Shown piece after piece: positions 1-7,704 of a stretch of DNA of 12,860 nt; positions within the stretch are counted from its first letter, which is position 1, and every line of letters starts with the position of its first letter. Both the position numbers and the translations under genes were made by a program. Below the pieces are notes generated by a model. The model did no database searches, was not told where the DNA came from, and saw only the letters and a program-made list of their open reading frames with translations. The stretch comes from Candidatus Hydrothermarchaeota archaeon (GTDB lineage Archaea > Hydrothermarchaeota > Hydrothermarchaeia > Hydrothermarchaeales > BMS3B). The stretch covers positions 1-12,860 of the forward strand of contig WANG01000094.1 in NCBI GenBank assembly GCA_015521945.1, written 5' to 3'.

Positions 1-113
1 CTCGGCCTATTGGCCCGCAACCTCTGCGATTGCGAGCCTCAGTCATCATTAGCGATGACCGTGATTATTATAGTGAGGATGGGTTGATAAGGGCGGGTGC
101 GGCGCCCTTATAA
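1..113 (-). other. rRNA operon spacer between tRNA-Ala and the 23S gene (partial)
   Basis: Read on the minus strand, this follows the tRNA-Ala 3' end and should lead into 23S rRNA beyond the window edge. I see no coding signal. It contains two perfect hairpins: an 8-bp stem (88-95 with 103-110) starting 3 nt after the tRNA, and a 6-bp stem (42-47 with 54-59, 6-nt loop). I could not recognise the 23S mature 5' end within it, so the left end may be the 5' arm of the 23S processing stem; its partner would lie beyond the 23S gene. Confidence 0.7.
88..110 (-). other. Perfect hairpin just 3' of tRNA-Ala
   Basis: TAAGGGCG at 88-95 pairs with CGCCCTTA at 103-110 around a 7-nt loop. On the transcribed (minus) strand it begins 3 nt after the tRNA discriminator base. 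It has no T-run after it, so it is not an obvious terminator. A role in separating tRNA from 23S precursor is inference. Confidence 0.6.
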
Positions 114-186
114 TGGACCCGACGGGATTTGAACCCGTGGCCTTCCGCTTGCAAAGCGGATGCTCTGCCTGCTGAGCTACGGGCCC
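114..186 (-). tRNA. tRNA-Ala (anticodon UGC)
   Basis: Minus-strand sequence folds as a complete 73-nt cloverleaf. The 7-bp acceptor stem runs GGGCCCG/CGGGTCC with a G3:U70 pair, the classic alanine identity element. The anticodon stem TCCGC/GCGGA closes the loop TTTGCAA, with anticodon TGC at plus-strand 151-153. The T arm contains GGTTCAAATCC. The discriminator is A and CCA is not encoded, so the CCA end must be added by CCA-adding enzyme. Its location between 16S and 23S is typical of euryarchaeal rRNA operons, and it should be released from the rRNA precursor by RNase P and tRNase Z. Confidence 0.98.
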
Positions 187-226
187 TGTGGGTGCACCAC
201 AAAGCCCGCGCTGTAACATCTTAAAA

Positions 227-261
227 CAGGTTCGGCAGTTCTGGTGCCTGGCGGCGGTGCC
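227..261 (-). other. 16S processing stem, 3' arm (half of a bulge-helix-bulge)
   Basis: On the minus strand this lies 10 nt after the 16S 3' end and pairs with 1803-1838. Reading outward from 16S: GGCACCGCCG pairs with the 5' arm (one G:U), CCAGG pairs with CCTGG, CACC pairs with GGTG, then a 3-nt bulge AGA (240-242), then ACTGCCGAACCTG pairs perfectly over 13 bp. The 4-bp CACC/GGTG helix lies between 3-nt bulges on opposite strands, the substrate form of the archaeal splicing endonuclease. Confidence 0.93.
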
Positions 262-271
262 ATCCATCCTC

Positions 272-1760
<1,489 letters not shown>

Positions 1761-1992
1761 CAGGATTGGCGGGGTACCCTGCTCGTTCTGAGGTTCTCAG
1801 AAGGCACCACCGTCCAGGTATCACCACTGCCGAACCTGCATCAGACCCAAGCATGAGCTTGAGCCCTCACCGTTGTCATCGGCTCCTGCGAGCCTCCAGG
1901 ATGTTGCGCAGCATGGAACACACCGCCCCACATCCCTGGCGTCGCACCATCTTCGGGGCGTGTGCCGGTTGCTGCGCCTGTTCTCTGTCTGT
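1761..1992 (-). other. 16S leader of the rRNA operon
   Basis: This non-coding stretch lies between the rRNA promoter and mature 16S. It contains the 5' arm of the processing stem (1803-1838), 42 nt of spacer before 16S, and about 150 nt of upstream leader. No gene is supported. A short AAGC/GCTT hairpin lies around 1850-1861. The 10-mer TGCGAGCCTC at 1887-1896 also occurs at 31-40, ahead of the 23S, perhaps a shared precursor element. Confidence 0.75.
1803..1838 (-). other. 16S processing stem, 5' arm (half of a bulge-helix-bulge)
   Basis: On the minus strand this reads CAGGTTCGGCAGT, GGTG, ATA (bulge, 1819-1821), CCTGG, A (single bulge), CGGTGGTGCC. It is complementary to 227-261 across the whole 16S gene. 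The inner end is 42 nt from the 16S 5' end. Cleavage in the two bulges by the tRNA-splicing endonuclease would free the 16S precursor, with ligation giving circular pre-16S, as known for other archaea. Confidence 0.93.
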
Positions 1993-2016
1993 GTATATAC
2001 AGGTTAACAACCTGTA
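1993..2016 (-). promoter_or_regulatory. Probable rRNA operon promoter with an abutting palindrome
   Basis: The minus strand contains a TATA-like TGTATATACA (1992-2001), which would place transcription start near 1970. Directly upstream, overlapping the BRE position and the end of the TATA element, is a perfect 8-bp inverted repeat TACAGGTT-AAC-AACCTGTA (1998-2016). The repeat could bind a regulator or be chance. No start site is known from the sequence alone. Confidence 0.6.
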
Positions 2017-2023
2017 ACCATTA

Positions 2024-2043
2024 CTGAGGCTGGAGCGCCTCAG
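2024..2043 (-). other. Inverted repeat downstream of the HdrED-like gene
   Basis: CTGAGGC (2024-2030) and GCCTCAG (2037-2043) form a perfect 7-bp stem with a 6-nt loop. It lies 72 nt past the stop codon of the HdrED-like gene and just upstream of the rRNA promoter. No T-run follows it, so a terminator role is uncertain. A weak T-rich stretch on the minus strand (about 2076-2082) lies between it and the gene. Confidence 0.45.
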
Positions 2044-2115
2044 GTGGGGATATTAAGACACCTGCCGAGATAAAACAATACTGCACTGAGGATGCGCTTC
2101 ACGTCGCTTGAGGTG

Positions 2116-4116
2116 CTACTCCATTGCCTCCAGCACCAGCTCCGCTATGTCCTTCACCTGGTAGCTCCTGCCCTCGTGCCTCTCCGCCGCCCCCTTTATC
2201 ACCCTCTTGCACTGCTGGCACGCCGTCGCTATGGCATCAACCCCCGCCTCATCCGCCTCATGGATTATCTGCATGGACACCTTCTCGGTTATAGCAGGGT
2301 TGTGAATCTCCACATCCCCCCCGCCACCGCAGCACAGCGCCATCTCCTTGGAGCTCGGGAACTCCCTCAGCTCCACACCGGGAATAGCCCTCAGCACCCT
2401 TCTCGGCTCCTCAAACACCCTTGAATTCCTGCCCAGGTCGCAGGGGTCGTGGTAAGCCACCTTGAGCTCAAGGGGCTTCTTCAGCCTTATCCTGCCCTCC
2501 TCAATCAGCCTGGCGATAAACTGGGAGTGGTGCATCAGCTCCACCCCCTCAATCTCCGGGTACTCATGGGCAAAGGTATGGTAGCAGCTCGGGCACGAGA
2601 ACACCACAGTACGGGCACCCTTCGCCTTTATCGCCTCAATGTTGTGCCTCACCAGCTCCTCCACCTCCTCCCTGAGCCCCAGTATCATGAGCGGGTACCC
2701 GCAGCAGTGCTCCTGCTCCCCCAGAATCGTGAAGTCCACCCCCGCCTTCTCCATGAGCTGCACGAAAGCTGCTGGAATATCCTGCACCTGCGGGGAGAAG
2801 CTGCCAACGCACCCCACGAAGTACACCACCTCAGCCCTCTCCTTCTGGTAGTAGTGCTCCGGGGGCTCCGGTATGAAGAAGTCAATCCACATAGCCCTGT
2901 CCGTATTCGGGAAGTTCGCCACGTTCTTCTCCTGCAGCACCGCATCCTTGGCGAGGTTGAACTTCTTCGGCATCAGCCCGCGGCGGTACAGGCTGGCTCT
3001 CACAGCTATTCCCAGCTCCCTGGTGTTTATAAACACGGGACATACCTCGGCACACCTGGCGCAGAGCAGGCAGTTGTATATCTCCTCATCCCCCTCGTAC
3101 CCCCCCTTCCTGAGCCCGTGCTTCACCCTGGAGTTAATGGCAGCGTAGCTGAGGTAGGTATCCATCTCCGGCTCATCCTTAGTAGCCAGGTACACCTGGC
3201 AGTTCTGGGTGCACAGCTGGCACTTCACGCACCCGTCAAACTGTATGAGCTGGCGGGAGGTAAAGTCCAGCTCCGCCTGCCTGCGCTCAATCCCGCGGTA
3301 GTCGTAGGGTATCGCGTTTATCAGCATAACAAAGGGAGACACGAAGATGTGCCACAGCTTGGGATTGAAGGGGATGCTGGCAAACAGAGACGCCAGGAGC
3401 AGGGAGGACAGCACCCACAGAGCCTCATTCGCCCCTCCCAGGAAGGGCATCGCCTTGCTCAGCCCGTAGGCGATGAACCAGTTCCTGGCTATCTCATCGG
3501 GCACCCTGTAAGCCTGAATCGCCGCAGCCTCCGCCAGGAAGCGGAAGACAAACCACCCGCCCAGGTTTACAACCGCCAGCCTGTCCAGGAGGGTTGTCTC
3601 CATCGGGAAAGCCCTGGCGATGAACCGCCTGTATATGGCTATGAACTCCCCCAGCAGCACCATCCCCCCGAATATCTCGTTGAGCAGGGCGTAGGTGGCA
3701 TCAATGCCGGTGAAGCTACCCGGAGAGACGGTGGCGAGGTAGTAGTAGTCAACAAAGGGTGCAAAGAAGAACACCAGCACCTCCGGCATGCCGTGAAGCT
3801 GCTCAACCCTGGTGGAGGCTTTTATGTGGTTCACCAGGATAATCCCCACGTATCCCCATATTATCAGCACCTTCATCAGCCAGCGCAGCTTATCCTGCCT
3901 GAACAGCCTGCGCTGCAGGAAGACCTCCATCACAAGCCTCTCAATAAGCTGTGGGAAGCTGGTGAACACGCCACGAGCCGCCCAGGAGAGGCTTCCCAGC
4001 TTGCAGTGCCTGCCCCTGAGCCAGAAGGCAACGTTGAGCGCCACTCCAGCCATGAGCACGGCTGTGGACACGATGAACAGAACCACAAACAGGGGGAGTC
4101 CGCCGACCATTATCAT
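2116..4116 (-). CDS. Fused HdrE/HdrD-like membrane iron-sulfur oxidoreductase
   Basis: Large membrane redox protein of about 666 residues. The first roughly 275 residues hold about six or seven hydrophobic segments resembling the NarI/HdrE cytochrome-type domain. Two ferredoxin-like clusters follow: CVKCQLCTQNC (near 298) and CLLCARCAEVCP (near 350), each CX2CX2CX3C. Two CCG domains come last: first EHCCGYPL then CPSCYHT, second PCDLG, LCCGGGG and ACQQC. This is the heterodisulfide reductase D architecture joined to an E-like anchor. The family moves electrons between a quinone or methanophenazine pool and a soluble thiol/disulfide or flavoprotein partner. The substrate here is unknown; an ETF:menaquinone oxidoreductase-type role is an alternative. 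I chose the ATG at 4116, preceded by AGGTGG; a GTG at 4125 is in frame. A TATA box (4159-4165) implies its own promoter. The neighbouring lipoyl-type protein may be a partner. Confidence 0.88.
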   Translation of the reverse strand: MIMVGGLPLFVVLFIVSTAVLMAGVALNVAFWLRGRHCKLGSLSWAARGVFTSFPQLIERLVMEVFLQRRLFRQDKLRWLMKVLIIWGYVGIILVNHIKASTRVEQLHGMPEVLVFFFAPFVDYYYLATVSPGSFTGIDATYALLNEIFGGMVLLGEFIAIYRRFIARAFPMETTLLDRLAVVNLGGWFVFRFLAEAAAIQAYRVPDEIARNWFIAYGLSKAMPFLGGANEALWVLSSLLLASLFASIPFNPKLWHIFVSPFVMLINAIPYDYRGIERRQAELDFTSRQLIQFDGCVKCQLCTQNCQVYLATKDEPEMDTYLSYAAINSRVKHGLRKGGYEGDEEIYNCLLCARCAEVCPVFINTRELGIAVRASLYRRGLMPKKFNLAKDAVLQEKNVANFPNTDRAMWIDFFIPEPPEHYYQKERAEVVYFVGCVGSFSPQVQDIPAAFVQLMEKAGVDFTILGEQEHCCGYPLMILGLREEVEELVRHNIEAIKAKGARTVVFSCPSCYHTFAHEYPEIEGVELMHHSQFIARLIEEGRIRLKKPLELKVAYHDPCDLGRNSRVFEEPRRVLRAIPGVELREFPSSKEMALCCGGGGDVEIHNPAITEKVSMQIIHEADEAGVDAIATACQQCKRVIKGAAERHEGRSYQVKDIAELVLEAME

Positions 4117-4158
4117 GGCAACCACCTGCAGCTCTTCCCCCTACTGCCAGGTGTAACC

Positions 4159-4165
4159 TTTATAA
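4159..4165 (-). promoter_or_regulatory. TATA box for the HdrED-like gene
   Basis: Minus-strand TTATAAA lies in an AT-rich island (about 4157-4180) within GC-rich sequence. A start site about 25 nt downstream, near 4136, would leave a leader of about 20 nt that contains the AGGTGG ribosome site. Confidence 0.6.
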
Positions 4166-4186
4166 TTAATTATGACAAATCCCGGG

Positions 4187-4226
4187 AAAAACAGGGGCAG
4201 GAAGTGCGAGCCATCACTCGCACTTC
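4187..4226 (-). terminator. Hairpin spanning the stop codon plus T5, after the lipoyl-domain gene
   Basis: GAAGTGCGAG (4201-4210) and CTCGCACTTC (4217-4226) form a perfect 10-bp stem whose 6-nt loop contains the TGA stop codon. On the minus strand TTTTT (4187-4191) follows 9 nt after the stem. This resembles an intrinsic terminator built into the last codons of the gene. Known archaeal terminators depend chiefly on oligo-T; the stem may also protect the mRNA end. Confidence 0.55.
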
Positions 4227-4681
4227 AGGACTTCCTTCTTCTTGTACTCCTCAATCTCCTTATCCATCCACGCCTTTATTCCATCCTCACCGTGGGGCAG
4301 GTCCTTTAGGTCCTCCTCAAGGTTATCCGGCTTTACCTTCACTATCCACGCCTCGTACGGCGCCTCGTTGATCTTTGAGGGATTGCTCACGACCTCCTGG
4401 TTGATCTCCACTATCTCGCCCGCCACCGGCGCCCTCATGGGCCCTATAAACTTACCGCTCTCCAGGTTTCCGAACGCCTGGTCCTTGCGCACCTTTCTCC
4501 CCTTCGGGAAGGTGCGGAGATGCTGGATTTTGCCCGCCGCGTATGCGCCAAAGGCATCCAGGCCGAGAACCACCACATCCCCCTCAACCCTCGCCCATAT
4601 ATGGTCCTTCGGATGGTAATATAGCTCATCCGGCAGCTCCCAGTTGCACTCCTCCTTGGTACCCACACTGATCCTGACCAT
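4214..4681 (-). CDS. GcvH-like lipoyl-carrier protein
   Basis: 155 residues resembling the H protein of glycine cleavage and the related lipoate-binding proteins (LbpA) of the sulfur-oxidising Hdr-like system. The core runs from DELYYHPKDHIWARVEGD (about 18-35) through NLESGKFIGPMRAPVAGEIV (about 72-91) to YEAWIVKVK. Lys77 in ESGK aligns with the lipoylated Lys of the ESVK motif of GcvH. The segment around 41-60 diverges from GcvH, and the C-terminal 30 residues are highly charged. I chose ATG 4681 because AAGGAGG lies 8 nt upstream; an upstream in-frame start at 4714 would put the TATA box inside the reading frame. No glycine cleavage T or P genes are visible; its neighbour is the HdrED-like membrane protein, 97 bp downstream. 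It may therefore carry a dihydrolipoyl thiol as electron or substrate carrier for that enzyme, which is inference. A true GcvH remains possible. Confidence 0.85.
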   Translation of the reverse strand: MVRISVGTKEECNWELPDELYYHPKDHIWARVEGDVVVLGLDAFGAYAAGKIQHLRTFPKGRKVRKDQAFGNLESGKFIGPMRAPVAGEIVEINQEVVSNPSKINEAPYEAWIVKVKPDNLEEDLKDLPHGEDGIKAWMDKEIEEYKKKEVLKCE

Positions 4682-4689
4682 AACAGCAA

Positions 4690-4696
4690 CCTCCTT
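4690..4696 (-). promoter_or_regulatory. Ribosome binding site fixing the start of the lipoyl-domain gene
   Basis: Minus-strand AAGGAGG, an exact match to the 16S anti-SD, stands 8 nt before ATG 4681 and would fall inside the coding region if the upstream start at 4714 were used. Confidence 0.85.
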
Positions 4697-4717
4697 AGCT
4701 TTAATCTGTATCATGCC

Positions 4718-4725
4718 TTATAAAA
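4718..4725 (-). promoter_or_regulatory. TATA box for the lipoyl-domain gene
   Basis: Minus-strand TTTTATAA sits within AAATTTTATAAGG. The predicted start near 4697 leaves a leader of about 16 nt holding the AAGGAGG site. Confidence 0.65.
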
Positions 4726-4802
4726 TTTCCTTTGAGTTGCCGCCCTGGGCAGGCAGGGCAGCCTCCGCTCCAGCGAGCGCTGCAGGTGCGGAAGCCTCAG
4801 GC

Positions 4803-4810
4803 TTTATATA
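4803..4810 (+). promoter_or_regulatory. TATA box for FEN1
   Basis: TTTATATA lies about 26 nt before the FEN1 ATG, so transcription should begin at or within a base or two of the start codon. No SD sequence precedes the ATG, so the message is probably leaderless. Confidence 0.65.
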
Positions 4811-4832
4811 GCCACCGCGAGCATTAAATCAC

Positions 4833-5855
4833 ATGGGAGTGCAGCTCGGCGAGCTGGTTAGGGCTGAGGCTATTGAGCTCCGCGCCCTCTCCGGAAGGCG
4901 TGTGGCGGTGGACGCCTTCAACACCCTGTACCAGTTCCTCACCACCATACGCCAGCGCGGGGGTGAGCCCCTGCGGGACTCAAAGGGCAGGATAACCAGC
5001 CACCTCTCCGGGCTGCTGTACCGCAACTCAAATCTGATAGAGATGGGCATCCTCCCAGCTTACGTGTTTGACGGCACCCCACCCGAGCAGAAGAGAGCCA
5101 CCGTGGCTGAGCGTGAGGAGCGCAGGAGCCAGGCTCAGCTCGCCTGGGAGCAGGCGCTGGAGGAGGGGCGCCTGGATGAGGCGAAGACCAAGGCGATGCA
5201 GGCGGCGAGGCTGAGCGAGCAGCTCATAGAGGACGCCAAGAAGCTTCTCACCCTCCTGGGCATACCCTGGGTTAACGCCCCTGCGGAGGGCGAGGCGCAG
5301 GCAGCCCACATGGCGGCAAAGGGGGACGTTTACGCCGCTGCAAGCCAGGACTACGACTCCCTGCTCTTCGGCTCCCCGCGGCTGGTTCGCAACCTCACCC
5401 TCTCCGGAAAGCGCAAGCTACCCGGCAGGAGGGAGTACGCCGAGGTTGTGCCCGAGCTGATTCACCTGGACAGGGTCCTGAGGGAGCTGGGCATCACCAG
5501 GGAGCAGCTGGTGGACGTTGCGATACTCTGCGGCACCGACTACAACCCCGGCGGGGTTCCCGGGGTTGGTCCAAAGAAGGCGCTGGCGCTGGTAAAGAAG
5601 CACGGCAGCGCAGACAGAGCCATTGAAGCCGAGGGTCTGAAAGCGGAGTTCAGCGTTGAGGAGCTCAGGGAGCTGTTCCTGGACCACAGGGTTACGGATG
5701 AGTACACCCTGAGGTGGCGTCCCCCCGACAGGGCGGGGGTGATTCGCTTCCTGTGCGACGAGCACGACTTCACGCAGGAGAGGGTGGAGAAGGCGCTGGA
5801 TAAGATGGAGAAGAAGCTCAGCTCAACCCAGCGAAGCCTTGACACCTGGTTTTAG
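4833..5855 (+). CDS. fen: Flap endonuclease 1 (FEN1/XPG family)
   Basis: 340 residues, the normal archaeal FEN1 length. It removes 5' flaps made during Okazaki-fragment maturation and long-patch base excision repair, using two metal ions. The N-nuclease domain (about 1-98) has D27 (VAVDAFN) and D80 (VFDGTPPEQK). The I-nuclease domain has E152 and E154 (AEGEAQ), D173 and D175 (SQDYDSLLFG) and D236 (CGTDYNPGG), so the full acidic set is present. The helix-hairpin-helix GVPGVGPKKAL follows at about 241-251. The protein ends with QRSLDTWF (333-340), a canonical PIP box for binding PCNA. It is single-gene, transcribed divergently from the lipoyl-domain gene, and its TAG overlaps the convergent glycosyltransferase stop codon. 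Confidence 0.97.
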   Translation: MGVQLGELVRAEAIELRALSGRRVAVDAFNTLYQFLTTIRQRGGEPLRDSKGRITSHLSGLLYRNSNLIEMGILPAYVFDGTPPEQKRATVAEREERRSQAQLAWEQALEEGRLDEAKTKAMQAARLSEQLIEDAKKLLTLLGIPWVNAPAEGEAQAAHMAAKGDVYAAASQDYDSLLFGSPRLVRNLTLSGKRKLPGRREYAEVVPELIHLDRVLRELGITREQLVDVAILCGTDYNPGGVPGVGPKKALALVKKHGSADRAIEAEGLKAEFSVEELRELFLDHRVTDEYTLRWRPPDRAGVIRFLCDEHDFTQERVEKALDKMEKKLSSTQRSLDTWF

Positions 5856-6997
5856 CCCAGCAGGCGCAGGTACTCCCGCTCCGTCCGCCTGGCAACCCTC
5901 CTCCAGGTAAACTCCCGCAGCACCCGCTCACGAGCACGCCTGCCCAGCTCGGCGCGCAGGGACTCATCCTCCAGCAGGGTCACCAGGGCTCTCGCCAGCC
6001 CCTCATGGTCCCCCGCTTCAACCAGCACGCCCTCCCTCTCCGAGAGCACCTCAGGTATCCCACCCACCCTGGTGGCAACCACGGGCTTCTGCATGGCCAT
6101 AGCCTCAAGCACGAAGAGGCTGGTCGCCTCTATAATGCTGGGCACCGCCACCACGTCCGCCATGGCGAGGTATCCCGGGAGCTCCCCATGCGGAACCGCG
6201 CCCAGGAACCTGAAGCTCCCGTGCACCCCCAGCTCCCTCGCCATGCGCTCAAGGGCACCCCTCTCGGGCCCATCCCCAGCCACAACGAAGAGGCACTCCC
6301 TCTCCTCCAGCACCCTCGCCGCAGCCCTCAGGAGCACATCCACCCCCGTCTTCCTGACCAGCCGTCTGGCGGTGAACACCACAGGAAGCTCGTGTGCCTC
6401 GGCTGGCTCAACCTCCGGAGAGAAAACCTCGGGGTCAACCCCGTTGGGTATGACGCACACCTTCTCTTCCGGCACCCCCCAGCGCAGGAGCTGCTCAGCG
6501 AAGTAGGTGGCGGTGTGTATCTGCACCCCGCAGAGCCTGGCAAGAGCGGGAGCCACCACCCTCTCCCCGGCCCTGTATGCGGCTGCCACGTGGGGGGGCG
6601 CAATCCTGTGCCACACGGGGTAGTAGGAGCCGTGAACGGTGTTCACCGCCACACCGCCCCTGAGCTTTGCCAGCACGAGCGCCACAAATCCGGAGGAGTA
6701 AACGTGCCCGTGGTAAACATCATACTCCCCCCTGCAGCACCTCAGCGCCGCGGGTATGAAGCCCAGCTGGCGCAGCAGGCTCAGGGAGGTGCGGCGGTAG
6801 GTTCTCCCCATCACCCCCGCAAACTCGGCGGGTATAAGCCTGACCCCCCCGTAAGCTCCCGCACCATCACCCCCCCAGGAGCCCGTGAGCACCTCAACCC
6901 TGTGCCCCAAGCGGTGCAGCTCCTTAGCGAGGCTCAGCACCGCCAGCTCCACACCGCCCGCGGGCTCAGGGGAAACGAGCTCAAAAACCTGAAGCAC
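5852..6997 (-). CDS. GT4-family glycosyltransferase
   Basis: About 381 residues with a GT-B fold pattern. The N-terminal Rossmann half begins VLQVFELVSPEPAGGVE (nucleotide-sugar enzymes of this family often start VLQV...P...GGV). The linker includes VIPNGVDPEVFSPE. The C-terminal half has FTARRLVRKTGVDVLLRAA, VVAGDGPERG and the EX7E signature EATSLFVLE, followed by AMAMQKPVVATRVGGIPEVL. It should transfer a sugar from a nucleotide donor with retention of configuration; the acceptor is unknown, perhaps a glycolipid or glycoprotein. The start is uncertain: GTG 6997 immediately follows the FKBP stop codon, CTG 7009 (closer to GGAGGAG) would add KLR, and GTG 7054 would overlap the FKBP gene. It is last in the sepF operon and overlaps the FEN1 stop codon tail to tail. 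Confidence 0.9.
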   Translation of the reverse strand: MLQVFELVSPEPAGGVELAVLSLAKELHRLGHRVEVLTGSWGGDGAGAYGGVRLIPAEFAGVMGRTYRRTSLSLLRQLGFIPAALRCCRGEYDVYHGHVYSSGFVALVLAKLRGGVAVNTVHGSYYPVWHRIAPPHVAAAYRAGERVVAPALARLCGVQIHTATYFAEQLLRWGVPEEKVCVIPNGVDPEVFSPEVEPAEAHELPVVFTARRLVRKTGVDVLLRAAARVLEERECLFVVAGDGPERGALERMARELGVHGSFRFLGAVPHGELPGYLAMADVVAVPSIIEATSLFVLEAMAMQKPVVATRVGGIPEVLSEREGVLVEAGDHEGLARALVTLLEDESLRAELGRRARERVLREFTWRRVARRTEREYLRLLG

Positions 6998-6998
6998 C

Positions 6999-7700
6999 CT
7001 AAGCTTCAGATTTCTCCTCCCTCCTGAACACCTCCTGGAACACCACCTCCTCAACCTCGGGGAGAAGGCTGAGAATCTCCCTGGCGGCGAGCAGCTTTGA
7101 AACCACGCTGCCCTGGGCGTACTTTACCGTATCACTCAGAGTCACCAGCACCCTTCCATCCTGGCAGGCGACCTCGTGCTCGTTGGGCTCCGCATACGGG
7201 AAGTGGCGCTCCAGCAGCAGCCTGACCTTCTCCTCAAGCTTGTTCACCTTCTCCTCCACGTTCACCTCGTAAACCAGGGTCTCCCCCGCGAGCTCGGAGT
7301 TGAAGTCCACCAGCACCCTTCCCCCCGATACCGCCTTGACCAGCCCCGGCTTGCCGTCAATCTCCACCCTCATTCCCGGATAGGGCCTGAGCTTCTGCTT
7401 CCTGAACTCCCGCAGTGGGATGGGCTTTATCTTGTTCTTGTCCCTCACCCCGAAGCCCTTCTCCGGGGGAACCTCCACCACCCTGGTCTCGCCGACCTCC
7501 ATGCCCACCAGCGCCTCATCCAGCCCCGGGATAACGTGCCCCGCGCCCACGACCACCGCCTGGGGCTTGAACTTCACCCTGGGGTCGTAGATCTCCTCCT
7601 TCCTTGCAACCTCCTCGTAGGTGGTATCAAACACCTTCCCGCTGCTCTTGAGCCTGCCCGTGTAATTTATCCTCACAAAGTCACCCTTCTGCAGCGCCAT
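6999..7700 (-). CDS. Long FKBP-type (SlyD-like) peptidyl-prolyl isomerase
   Basis: 233 residues. Residues 1-90 form a split FKBP domain: GDFVRINYTGRL, then VFDTT, then VVVGAGHVIPGLDEALVGME and VVEVPPEKGFG. An insert-in-flap chaperone domain follows at about 92-150 (KNKIKPIPLREFRK, YPGMRV, VLVDFNSELAGETLVYEV). A C-terminal domain of about 80 residues characterises the longer archaeal FKBPs. It should catalyse cis-trans proline isomerisation and hold unfolded chains in the cytosol. The ATG at 7700 is 4 nt past the stop of the Nip7-like gene; an in-frame upstream extension to 7760 would overlap that gene and is not family-like. It belongs to the sepF operon, and GGGAG upstream gives a modest ribosome site. 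Confidence 0.94.
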   Translation of the reverse strand: MALQKGDFVRINYTGRLKSSGKVFDTTYEEVARKEEIYDPRVKFKPQAVVVGAGHVIPGLDEALVGMEVGETRVVEVPPEKGFGVRDKNKIKPIPLREFRKQKLRPYPGMRVEIDGKPGLVKAVSGGRVLVDFNSELAGETLVYEVNVEEKVNKLEEKVRLLLERHFPYAEPNEHEVACQDGRVLVTLSDTVKYAQGSVVSKLLAAREILSLLPEVEEVVFQEVFRREEKSEA

Positions 7701-7704
7701 AGCT

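Noticed and set aside
30..60. C/D box guide RNA (ATGATGA followed by CTGA on the minus strand)
   Set aside because: The C-like and D-like boxes are adjacent with no room for a guide, and the motif arises inside a perfect hairpin.
1..60. 5' end of 23S rRNA
   Set aside because: I could not match the sequence to a conserved 23S start with confidence, so it is described only as spacer.
1766..2017. An 83-codon plus-strand frame in the rRNA leader
   Set aside because: It overlaps the 16S processing stem and promoter, has no ribosome site, and does not resemble a protein family.
2449..4371. A 640-codon open frame on the plus strand
   Set aside because: It is antisense to the HdrED-like gene in GC-rich DNA, shows no family resemblance (runs of L, P, H, Q), and crosses the neighbouring promoter and terminator.
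6005..7027. A 340-codon plus-strand open frame
   Set aside because: Antisense to the glycosyltransferase gene, rich in H, P and R, no recognisable motifs.
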